Shown here one piece after another: positions 1-5,436 of a DNA stretch of 10,885 bases. The DNA lies in contig CALKMT010000205.1 of NCBI GenBank assembly GCA_938091715.1, forward strand, positions 1 to 10,885. Reading direction: 5' to 3'. This DNA comes from an uncultured Litorivicinus sp. GTDB taxonomy: Bacteria; Pseudomonadota; Gammaproteobacteria; Pseudomonadales; Litorivicinaceae. How positions within the stretch are numbered: the stretch's first letter is position 1; every line of letters begins with the position of its first letter. The translations under genes were made by a program, and so were the position numbers. The notes under the pieces were generated by a model. That model was not told where the DNA came from. It saw only the letters and a program-made list of their open reading frames with translations, and searched no databases.

Positions 1-384
1 GACCTGATGCAAGGCGCCTTTCACCGCATCCCACGCCTGTACGATCGAGCCGCACAACTGGAGTATCCGAACGGGCAGAGCGCTCAGGGCTGGCGCGATG
101 CGGATAGCTTTTGGATGGGGTTGCGGGCGGCATTCCCTGACGCCCAGTTCAAAATCGAGCATCAAATTGGGCTCGAGGAGGAACAAATGCCACCCAGAGC
201 CGCCGTTCGTTGGAGCCTGAACGGTTTACATTCGGGATGGGGACGTTTTGGCACACCCACCGGCGCACCGGTGTACATCATGGGGATCACCCAAGCCGAG
301 TTTGGTCCAGGCGGGCTGCGACGTGAATGGACGCTGATTGATGAAACCGCCATCTGGAAACAGATCCTGCTGCATACGGGCTAG
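1..384 (+). CDS. SnoaL/NTF2-like protein, C-terminal part (5' end outside window)
   Basis: The reading frame is open from base 1, with an Asp and a Leu codon before the first ATG at 7, so the gene probably begins upstream of the window. The visible 127 residues look like one NTF2/SnoaL-like cone domain: a helix ending WMGLRAAFPDAQF, then strands with a WSLNGLHSGWGRFG turn, an IMGITQAEF strand, and a closing REWTLIDETAIWKQIL segment. From memory this resembles the second domain of tandem SnoaL-like proteins usually annotated 'nuclear transport factor 2 family' or 'ester cyclase'. The fold binds small hydrophobic molecules or catalyses cyclisation, isomerisation or dehydration, and the substrate here is unknown. 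The TAG stop shares the bases CTAG with the stop of the convergent exporter. A second, tandem SnoaL-like gene lies at 2143-3165, so the two may belong to one pathway (inference). Confidence 0.75.
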   Translation, partial: DLMQGAFHRIPRLYDRAAQLEYPNGQSAQGWRDADSFWMGLRAAFPDAQFKIEHQIGLEEEQMPPRAAVRWSLNGLHSGWGRFGTPTGAPVYIMGITQAEFGPGGLRREWTLIDETAIWKQILLHTG

Positions 385-1241
385 CGCGCCGCACCGGGGC
401 TGCGCGTCAACAAATACGCCCCGAATACAATCAGAAACCCGCCACCGATCAGGCCGGAACTGGCCGAATCGCCCAACCAAACCACGGCGAACAGGGCACT
501 GAAAAGGGCTTCGGATAGGCTTATCGTGGACGCATCGCTGGCGCCGATCCTAGCAATACCCGTAATCAGCAAGCCCGTGGCCAAAATAGTCGCCGACACG
601 GCCAAACCCATGCCCAGCAAAAGGGCGGTGTTCGAGGGCTGAAGCGTAACCCCCATGGCCCAACAAGCCGCCATCAATACCAAACTGGCCCCCACTGAGA
701 CCCAAAACACGTCAATCCAAGGATCCCTAACCACCCGTCCGTCACTGATGATCATGGCCAGCCCATAACAACAGGCGGCGCCCAAACCGGCCGATATACC
801 GACCCAGTCCCCGGGTCCAGACGGTCCACCGATCACCCAATAGGTGCCCAAAACAGCGCTGCCCAGGGCGATCCAGCGTAATGGACTGGGCATCTGCCGG
901 GCGCGTAGGGCCAGGAAACAGGTCACGCCCACGGGGAAGGAAAACAGCAGCACGACTGCCAAGCTGAATCCCAAACGCTGACCCGCGGTGTAGTAACCCA
1001 GCGCCGATCCCGCCATGCACAGCCCAAATAACAGCGCCCGCACATCAAACAGCGCCAGAAAAGGTCGCCGAGTAAGCCCCAGAAACCCTGCCATCAAGAC
1101 AACCGAGCAGCCAAAGCGTAGAACCAAGACCGACAGCGGGACCCAGCCCAAATCGTATAGGGCCGAGGCAAATAATGGCTGTAAGGAAAAACACAGGGCG
1201 GAGATGACGACCAGCGATAGGCCGACTAAGTATGAGTTCAT
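381..1241 (-). CDS. DMT superfamily (EamA-type) transporter
   Basis: This 286-residue, highly hydrophobic protein has the layout of a drug/metabolite transporter: about ten transmembrane helices formed by two EamA repeats (roughly residues 5-135 and 145-280). The first repeat starts with LVGLSLVVISALCFSLQPLF, and the second carries the typical pore-end region around ASTISLSEALFSALFAVVWLGD (about residues 233-255). Family members mostly export amino acids, their derivatives or other small metabolites, or act as uncharacterised permeases. The substrate cannot be told from sequence. The start is the ATG at 1239-1241, just before the first helix, with no strong ribosome binding site. Its stop codon overlaps that of the SnoaL-like gene. 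The next gene upstream on the same strand is the 64-residue small protein, 103 bases away across an AT-rich palindrome. Confidence 0.9.
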   Translation of the reverse strand: MNSYLVGLSLVVISALCFSLQPLFASALYDLGWVPLSVLVLRFGCSVVLMAGFLGLTRRPFLALFDVRALLFGLCMAGSALGYYTAGQRLGFSLAVVLLFSFPVGVTCFLALRARQMPSPLRWIALGSAVLGTYWVIGGPSGPGDWVGISAGLGAACCYGLAMIISDGRVVRDPWIDVFWVSVGASLVLMAACWAMGVTLQPSNTALLLGMGLAVSATILATGLLITGIARIGASDASTISLSEALFSALFAVVWLGDSASSGLIGGGFLIVFGAYLLTRSPGAAR

Positions 1242-1321
1242 CGACGCAGAATAGGCGCCAAGGCTGACGGCGGGAATGCCTAAGACAGCACAGGTCGCCC
1301 GCAGGCAAATCCCTTATTTAA

Positions 1322-1337
1322 CATAATATATATTATG
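1322..1337. promoter_or_regulatory. Perfect 16-bp AT-rich palindrome (CATAATATATATTATG)
   Basis: The 16 bases equal their own reverse complement and stand out as AT-only apart from the terminal C/G pair, in a GC-rich setting. They lie 84 bases upstream of the exporter start and 7 bases past the stop of the small protein, on the same strand. They could be an operator for a dimeric regulator or the AT-rich core of a promoter for the exporter, since TATTAT and TATATT hexamers are present on the minus strand. No good -35 box was found at the right distance. The function is an inference. Confidence 0.45.
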
Positions 1338-1344
1338 CGACTAT

Positions 1345-1539
1345 TTAGCTGGCGCGTTTGATTCCGCCGGAACCATGTCTAGCCGCCATCCAGGCGTCAA
1401 AGGCGTATTGGATTTCGTCCTGACTGCCCAATCGTTTAACACAGGCGCTCAATGCCTGGATTGAAGGCTGACACCCACCTTGGGCCAATTGGTGGCATTC
1501 TTTCGCCACCACCTTACAAATAACAGAGTTCTTCGCCAC
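1345..1539 (-). CDS. Small cysteine-containing hypothetical protein, 64 residues, GTG start
   Basis: The family is not recognised. An in-frame ATG exists at 1600-1602, but the GTG at 1537-1539 is preferred because GAGGAG (plus-strand CTCCTC, 1547-1552) sits seven bases before it, the best Shine-Dalgarno site in the region. The 64-residue product starts MAKNSVICKVVAKECHQL. It has four cysteines at about residues 8, 15, 23 and 34, mostly in predicted helix, followed by an aromatic/acidic helix (EIQYAFDAWMAARHG) and a basic tail. There is no signal peptide or membrane segment, so it is probably cytosolic. The cysteine spacing could suit metal binding or disulfides, but no known motif fits exactly. 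It is divergent from the acetyltransferase across 98 bases and upstream of the EamA exporter on the same strand. Confidence 0.6.
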   Translation of the reverse strand: MAKNSVICKVVAKECHQLAQGGCQPSIQALSACVKRLGSQDEIQYAFDAWMAARHGSGGIKRAS

Positions 1540-1546
1540 GCGTCCG

Positions 1547-1552
1547 CTCCTC
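1547..1552 (-). promoter_or_regulatory. Strong ribosome binding site fixing the GTG start of the small protein
   Basis: The minus strand reads GAGGAG, then CGGACGC (7 bases), then GTG. This is near-consensus in sequence and spacing, and it selects the 64-residue form over the longer 85-residue frame opening at 1602. Confidence 0.65.
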
Positions 1553-1637
1553 GACTGTCCTTGTCTAAAGCTAGTAAAACTGTTGTCATCAGCCCCTAAC
1601 ATTCGACTTTAGCAGGCGGGTTTTGTGACGGCAGTCA

Positions 1638-2141
1638 ATGAACAGACTCGATGAGGTCCAGATCCGGGCAGCGTCCGACGCTGACTTCCGGGCCATTCAA
1701 TCCATTTATGCGGACGAGATTCTGTACGGCACTTCTTTATTCGCAGACGTCCCGCCCAGCGTGATCGAAATGATGGCGCATTGGCGCGGGTTGATTGCCA
1801 ACGATCGGCCGTACCTGATTGCCAGTCAGGCAGGCCCCGTTTGTGGGTTTGCCTATCTGTCCCCATACCGGTTTGACCCTAGCGCCAGTCACACCGCGGA
1901 AATTTCAGTTTGTGTCGCTCAGGGAAGCCGTCGCCAAGGCATCGGCACCCAATTACTGGCTGCTTTGCTGGGCAACGCGCGTTCTCTGCACACCGTGATG
2001 GCCGTGATCCCAGACAGTACGAACCAGCCGGTGATTAACCTGCATCAAAGCCTGGGGTTCATAGAAACTGGGCGCCTATCCAAGGTCGGCCAAAAAGACG
2101 GCCATTGGATCGACACCCTAGTCTTGCAAAAACAGCTTTAG
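1638..2141 (+). CDS. GNAT family N-acetyltransferase (phosphinothricin/methionine-sulfone acetyltransferase type)
   Basis: The 167-residue length and motif order fit the Pat/Bar/MddA/YwnH branch of the GNAT fold, cytosolic enzymes that move an acetyl group from acetyl-CoA to a small amine such as phosphinothricin, methionine sulfone or sulfoximine. Visible marks are the opening IRAASDADFRAIQSIYADEI (residues 9-28), a TSLF segment near residue 32, the strand TAEISVCV (86-93) with Glu88 in the usual acidic position, the acetyl-CoA pyrophosphate loop R98-x-x-G101-x-G103, an N-x-x-x-x-x-L-H-x-x-L-G-F helix (about 129-141), and the family's late V-G-x-K-x-G-x-W-x-D pattern (150-159). The substrate may be a metabolite rather than a herbicide analogue. 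The start is the ATG at 1638, without a clear ribosome binding site. It ends one base before the stop of the convergent SnoaL-like gene. Confidence 0.9.
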   Translation: MNRLDEVQIRAASDADFRAIQSIYADEILYGTSLFADVPPSVIEMMAHWRGLIANDRPYLIASQAGPVCGFAYLSPYRFDPSASHTAEISVCVAQGSRRQGIGTQLLAALLGNARSLHTVMAVIPDSTNQPVINLHQSLGFIETGRLSKVGQKDGHWIDTLVLQKQL

Positions 2142-2142
2142 G

Positions 2143-3165
2143 CTAACCGGGCAGACAGCCACGATTAATCGGCTGCGGCGTCAGTTCTCGCATCCGCTCG
2201 AACACATCAACGCCCAACTGATCATAGACATGCAACAGATCCACCGTGACCCAATTCTCGCGAATTACATCACCCTCACAGCGCCAGAAATCTAGACTGC
2301 GCATGGTCAGCGCTTGATTACCCGGGGCAATGCCCATCCAGCCATCTCCGGACAGCGTCATGCGCATATTGGGCCAGCCAGTCACCCCAACATACTGATT
2401 GTCAGCAAACAAAATGCCCTTTCCGCCGGTGCCTTTACGGTCCGGCATGGCCTTTAGAAATGGAATCTGATGCCAGTGACGAAAGCCCTGAATGCCGCGG
2501 TTGGTGCCAATTCCAGCTGGGCCGTACCAGTTCATCTTGGGATGCCAACTGCCCGCCAGGTCCATGCCCTCCAGCCCTTCCTCATCGTGTTTGATCAGGT
2601 TGGCCAGCATCTGGGTGACACGGTTCAAACTCTGGTCTGACAGCGCTGAGTCTCGAGTGCCGGTTTGAATGCCATCTTGGGTCGCAGGCCCCGGCACTTG
2701 CCAAATGCGACCCAGGCTGGGCGCCATAGGCCACGCATTGCATTGCATCATCAGTTCGGGGATGTCCCAAATGGCCTGCATTTGGACAATTTTTCCGTCT
2801 TGAACTTGGTAAAATTCGTGGAATCGCATCGCGACCTGGTGACCGGTGGGCGGTATGTCTAGCCAGGGGGCAACCATAACCCCTGTGTAGTAACCGCACA
2901 CGCCGACCCAGTCGGTGTCTTCCAACGAGCGCCCTGCCATTCGGATGGTTTCACGGCGTTCCAAATCCGGCATGGCCGCAGCCAAATCAGCATAGATATC
3001 CAATAACGCCAATGGAGAGTCTAAATCTCCCAAGGGGTGGCAAAGATGGATCTCGGCCTGGGCAGAAAAAACTTCGGCAATGGCGGCTCGTAAGGCTGCC
3101 GGATCGTAGTCATAAAGGGCGTCGTGAAATGGCGAAATTAACTCGCGCTGAGATTCGTAGTTCAT
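2143..3165 (-). CDS. Tandem SnoaL/NTF2-like protein
   Basis: This 340-residue soluble protein appears to hold two cone-shaped NTF2/SnoaL-like domains. The first spans about residues 8-140, with a helical start, an IHLCHPLGDLD segment, a MPDLERRETIRMAG stretch and the closing strand FHEFYQVQDGKIVQMQAIWDIP. The second spans about 180-335, with LANLIKHDEEGLEGM, a W-x-P-x-M-x-W-Y-G-P-A-G-I-G-T region, HWHQIPFLKAMPD and a final SLDFWRCEGDVIRENW strand. The second half resembles bacterial 'ester cyclase/polyketide cyclase' proteins. Such domains usually act on or bind small hydrophobic ligands. No substrate can be named. The ATG at 3163-3165 is chosen over a TTG four codons upstream at 3175-3177; neither has a good ribosome binding site. 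It is divergent from the peroxiredoxin and shares its upstream region, including the OxyR-like half-site. Confidence 0.8.
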   Translation of the reverse strand: MNYESQRELISPFHDALYDYDPAALRAAIAEVFSAQAEIHLCHPLGDLDSPLALLDIYADLAAAMPDLERRETIRMAGRSLEDTDWVGVCGYYTGVMVAPWLDIPPTGHQVAMRFHEFYQVQDGKIVQMQAIWDIPELMMQCNAWPMAPSLGRIWQVPGPATQDGIQTGTRDSALSDQSLNRVTQMLANLIKHDEEGLEGMDLAGSWHPKMNWYGPAGIGTNRGIQGFRHWHQIPFLKAMPDRKGTGGKGILFADNQYVGVTGWPNMRMTLSGDGWMGIAPGNQALTMRSLDFWRCEGDVIRENWVTVDLLHVYDQLGVDVFERMRELTPQPINRGCLPG

Positions 3166-3188
3166 AAGGTATGTCAATCGACCGATTA

Positions 3189-3203
3189 ATAGTTATTTTC
3201 TAT
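3189..3203. promoter_or_regulatory. Candidate OxyR half-site ATAG-N7-CTAT
   Basis: ATAG at 3189-3192 and CTAT at 3200-3203 are separated by exactly seven bases, one perfect half of the known OxyR pattern ATAG-N7-CTAT-N7-ATAG-N7-CTAT. The second half, expected at 3211-3225, is poorly conserved (CTCA and AAGC). The site lies 97 bases upstream of the peroxiredoxin and 24 bases upstream of the SnoaL-like gene, so it could control either or both. Peroxide control fits the peroxiredoxin, but an ATAG-N7-CTAT match can occur by chance. Confidence 0.35.
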
Positions 3204-3225
3204 CTACCAACTCATAACTCAAAGC

Positions 3226-3253
3226 TTGAGTCGATCGAAACATTGCGTATCCT
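3226..3253 (+). promoter_or_regulatory. Candidate sigma70 promoter of the peroxiredoxin, overlapped by an inverted repeat
   Basis: A -35-like TTGAGT (3226-3231) and a -10-like TATCCT (3248-3253) are 16 bases apart, each matching four of six consensus bases. This would give a leader of about 40 bases before the ATG at 3300. The -35 box is the right arm of an inverted repeat, ACTCAA-AGC-TTGAGT (3217-3231), which might be a regulator site. This is a match by eye only. Confidence 0.35.
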
Positions 3254-3299
3254 TCGCGGCGCTTGATTGTAATTCACATTCGCTTAGGAGTCTCTTTAT

Positions 3300-3839
3300 A
3301 TGAGCCAAGGCACCACCCTACCCGTCGTCACCTTTAAAACCCGTGTCCGCGATGAATCCATCGGCGGCGATAATCCCTTTCGCTGGGAAGACGTTCAGTC
3401 GGACGAGCTATTCGGCAGCGCCGATAAGCCCCGCCGCGTCGTTCTATTCAGCCTACCTGGCGCCTTTACCCCCACGTGCTCGACCTTCCAACTGCCTGGC
3501 TTTGAGAACAACGCTCAGGCCTTTGCAGACGCCGGAATCGACGACGTGTATTGCTTAAGCGTCAACGATTCGTTTGTTATGAACGCCTGGGCCAAAGGCC
3601 AAGGTCTGAAAAACGTCAAAGTTATTCCCGACGGGTCAGGTGAGTTCACTGAAAAGATGAACATGCTGGTCGACAAGGACAACCTAGGCTTTGGCAAGCG
3701 CTCGTGGCGCTATGCTGCGGTCATCAAAGACGGCGTGGTTGAAGCCTGGTTCGAAGAACCCGGCAAATCGGACAACCACCCCGAAGATCCCTACGGTGTT
3801 TCATCGCCCGAAACGGTGTTGGAATACGTCCAGCAGTAA
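3300..3839 (+). CDS. Peroxiredoxin, Prx5/redoxin family
   Basis: This cytosolic thiol peroxidase reduces hydrogen peroxide and organic peroxides. The Prx5-type active-site motif PGAFTPTCS is at residues 53-61, with peroxidatic Cys60, the partner Thr57 and a conserved downstream FQLPGFE. The usual Arg is expected in the RSWRYAAVIKDG region (about 133-144). A second cysteine, Cys85 in DDVYCLSVND, is common in the family. At 179 residues it is a single-domain form with no fused glutaredoxin domain, so an external thiol (glutaredoxin/glutathione or thioredoxin) must recycle it. The ATG at 3300 has a good ribosome binding site, AGGAG at 3286-3290 with nine bases of spacing. It is preceded by a candidate promoter and OxyR half-site and followed by a hairpin. 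Confidence 0.95.
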   Translation: MSQGTTLPVVTFKTRVRDESIGGDNPFRWEDVQSDELFGSADKPRRVVLFSLPGAFTPTCSTFQLPGFENNAQAFADAGIDDVYCLSVNDSFVMNAWAKGQGLKNVKVIPDGSGEFTEKMNMLVDKDNLGFGKRSWRYAAVIKDGVVEAWFEEPGKSDNHPEDPYGVSSPETVLEYVQQ

Positions 3840-3850
3840 GTTTATGACAG

Positions 3851-3871
3851 GGCCACTCTCGCCGAGTGGCC
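3851..3871. terminator. Bidirectional stem-loop between convergent genes
   Basis: GGCCACTC (3851-3858) and GAGTGGCC (3864-3871) form a perfect 8-bp stem with a 5-base loop. It starts 12 bases after the peroxiredoxin stop and ends 5 bases before the SCO stop on the opposite strand, where it could end transcription from both sides. Neither side has a long T run, so termination may be partial. Confidence 0.6.
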
Positions 3872-3876
3872 TTGGG

Positions 3877-4440
3877 TTAGTAGGCGTTGGCCAAGGTGGC
3901 CAGCGCTTGATCCAATGCCTCGCCATCACGAATGACGCCGCTTAACCGGTGCTTGTCATCCATGACCAAAATTCCCGCCGAATGATCAACCAGATAGTCA
4001 TCATCGCCTTTGCCGGGCACCTTTTGAAAAAACACGCTAAACGTCTTTGCCGTTTGCTCTAACTCGGCCTGCGTACCGGTGACCGCCCAAATACGCTCAT
4101 CAAAATAATTCACGTACTGCGCCAAGCGCTCCGGCGTATCCCGCTGTGGATCGACGCTGACAAACACCGCCTGAGCCCGCTGACCGGTGGCGGATTCTTG
4201 CTGATCCAGAACTGAGGACAAATACGCCAGGGTGGTCGGGCAGACATCCGGACAAAAGGTATAGCCAAAGAAAATGACGTAGGGCTCGCCTGCCAGCACG
4301 TCCTGACTATTGATGCGCGTACCATCGGTGCGTGTCAGCTCAAAGCCTCGGGCATCATCGGGCAGGCTAGACGACCCCCAAAATCCGACGGCAAAGGCCA
4401 ACACGACTGCGCCTGCGCCCAGAACCCAGCGCGGCATCAA
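3877..4440 (-). CDS. SCO1/SenC/PrrC family copper protein
   Basis: SCO proteins are membrane-anchored periplasmic thioredoxin-fold proteins that bind copper and help load the CuA centre of cytochrome c oxidase, or act as thiol reductases in that assembly. This 187-residue protein has an N-terminal anchor (about residues 5-21), the copper-binding FGYTFCPDVCPTTL segment with Cys63 and Cys67, the VSVDPQRDTPERL signature (94-106) and the third ligand His153 in YLVDHSAG. All three expected ligands are present, so it should be functional. The start overlaps the stop of the PCuAC gene by four bases (ATGA type), which implies one transcript and translational coupling. It is the last gene of the small copper operon and ends at the bidirectional hairpin. 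Confidence 0.95.
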   Translation of the reverse strand: MMPRWVLGAGAVVLAFAVGFWGSSSLPDDARGFELTRTDGTRINSQDVLAGEPYVIFFGYTFCPDVCPTTLAYLSSVLDQQESATGQRAQAVFVSVDPQRDTPERLAQYVNYFDERIWAVTGTQAELEQTAKTFSVFFQKVPGKGDDDYLVDHSAGILVMDDKHRLSGVIRDGEALDQALATLANAY

Positions 4441-4889
4441 TGCTGTTTACTCGACTTATGAAGGGCCTTAATTTTCATGACAGGGGCCTGAACCTGATGC
4501 CGAGAGCCCTGATCATCAACCAAGTAAAATTTTGCCTGTTCGCCGGGGTTTAGCGGCTCGACGAGCTGCATAAACATGACGTGCAGGCCTCCTGGCTGAA
4601 GCACCACTTGTCCCCCGGCAGGAACTTCGACAGCCTCCACTTCGCGCATGCGCATGACACCGTTGTCTTTGGTATGCGTGTGCAATTCTGTGCGCGCTGC
4701 GATCTCGGACTCGGCACGAACCAAACGTATGGTTTGGTCGCCCGAGTTGGACAGAGTCAAAAAGGCCGCGGTATTTGGGGCACCAGGAATGCTGGCTCGT
4801 ATGTGGGCGTTTTCAATGGCCAGCTCGGCCCAGCTAAGGGGAGCCATCGTTAACAACAGGGGCAGTAGCCCCAGAAATACTTTTTTCAT
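4437..4889 (-). CDS. PCuAC periplasmic copper chaperone
   Basis: PCuAC proteins are periplasmic Cu(I) carriers that hand copper to SCO and to the CuA site of cytochrome oxidase. This 150-residue protein has a signal peptide (about residues 1-21, ending near SWA). Its metal site fits the published pattern H(M)X10MX21HXM exactly: His70, Met81, His103, Met105. The surrounding ELHTHTKDNGVMRMREVEAVEVP and PGGLHVMFM segments are typical of the family. The tail from about residue 135 is basic and has extra histidines (His144, His150), which may add weak copper affinity. The gene is second in the operon, 40 bases after the small C-x-C protein and overlapping the SCO gene by four bases. The ATG start has no obvious ribosome binding site. 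Confidence 0.95.
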   Translation of the reverse strand: MKKVFLGLLPLLLTMAPLSWAELAIENAHIRASIPGAPNTAAFLTLSNSGDQTIRLVRAESEIAARTELHTHTKDNGVMRMREVEAVEVPAGGQVVLQPGGLHVMFMQLVEPLNPGEQAKFYLVDDQGSRHQVQAPVMKIKALHKSSKQH

Positions 4890-4929
4890 CGGAAAATCTC
4901 ACGCTGTAATTGGGAAATAGGGGGATTGA

Positions 4930-5238
4930 TTACAGCGACGGAGGGCCTCGGGACAACAGGCGAAAATGACCCGAAAAGCCAGCGATGGCCTGTGCCGGTG
5001 GCACGGTGCATGGCTCGTTTCCAGAGATTGCGATGGCTCCGTCTGCAGGCATCCAATCAAAGGCCAAGCATTCGCAGGGGGCTTGCACCGGGTTCGCCAC
5101 CTGACCTGTGGCATCCAGGTAGACCACTTCAACGCCCTGGGCTCGGCACAGATGTGTCACGTCCAGACCCAAACGCGACAAAGCCGGCGCGTTTTGTGCG
5201 ACGACAATGAGCGCAATGAGTAACCAACGTGGAATCAT
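4930..5238 (-). CDS. Small exported cysteine-rich protein in the copper operon (DUF2946-like?)
   Basis: The first gene of the copper operon encodes 102 residues when started at the ATG at 5236-5238. A TTG 12 codons upstream (5272-5274) is possible but would put charged residues before the hydrophobic N terminus. Residues 4-20 (RWLLIALIVVAQNAPAL) look like a signal peptide or anchor. The mature part has Cys31, a C-x-C pair at Cys55/Cys57 and Cys77, which could bind Cu(I). Length, N terminus and spread cysteines recall DUF2946-type proteins often found near copper genes, but the match is from memory and not strong. A periplasmic copper-handling role is inferred from its neighbours, PCuAC and SCO. 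It ends 40 bases before PCuAC. Confidence 0.6.
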   Translation of the reverse strand: MIPRWLLIALIVVAQNAPALSRLGLDVTHLCRAQGVEVVYLDATGQVANPVQAPCECLAFDWMPADGAIAISGNEPCTVPPAQAIAGFSGHFRLLSRGPPSL

Positions 5239-5322
5239 GAAATCAGGGTAGCGCCATTGCCTCGATCGGATCAATAAGGCTAATCTATACGCACGCTAAA
5301 TAAGAACCTACGGGGTAAAAAA

Positions 5323-5436
5323 ATGATTGATGTGGCAAACCAAGGCGAAGCACTGACCTATTTGTTGGGCGGTATCGTAGTGATATTCGTCGTGACGTAC
5401 TTTTTGGTCACACGGAAACCCAAGGACGATCATTGA
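5323..5436 (+). CDS. 37-residue single-span membrane protein
   Basis: A short frame starts at the ATG at 5323, eight bases after a GGGG run (5312-5315) that can serve as a ribosome binding site, and ends with TGA at 5434-5436. The product begins MIDVANQGEALTY, has one hydrophobic helix of about 18 residues (14-30, with GGIVVIFVVTYFLV) and ends in a charged tail RKPKDDH. The basic residues after the helix suggest N-out/C-in topology. The family is not recognised; size and shape resemble small subunits or regulators of membrane complexes. Its stop overlaps the TTG start of the dehydrogenase, a sign that it is really translated. It is divergent from the copper operon. Genes this short are often missed by annotation. 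Confidence 0.6.
   Translation: MIDVANQGEALTYLLGGIVVIFVVTYFLVTRKPKDDH
5422..5426 (+). promoter_or_regulatory. Ribosome binding site supporting the TTG start of the dehydrogenase
   Basis: AAGGA lies inside the end of the 37-residue gene, six bases before the TTG at 5433-5435. With the TTGA start/stop overlap, it supports the TTG as the true start and translational coupling of the two genes. Confidence 0.55.

Noticed and set aside
1015..1254. Plus-strand frame of 79 codons antisense to the exporter's N-terminal half
   Set aside because: The hydrophilic Lys/Arg/Thr-rich product is typical of the strand opposite a membrane-protein gene, and there is no ribosome binding site or family.
3189..3225. 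A complete two-half OxyR site
   Set aside because: Only the first ATAG-N7-CTAT half is intact; the second half (CTCA, AAGC) does not match, so only a half-site is reported.
4581..5223. Plus-strand frames across the PCuAC and C-x-C protein genes
   Set aside because: The minus-strand genes carry a full PCuAC copper motif and a signal peptide, while the plus-strand frames show no coherent domain.
5257..5290. Promoter boxes (TTGCCT with TAATCT or TATACG) before the 37-residue gene
   Set aside because: Spacing and matches are poor for every pairing tried, so no promoter is called although one should exist in this divergent region.
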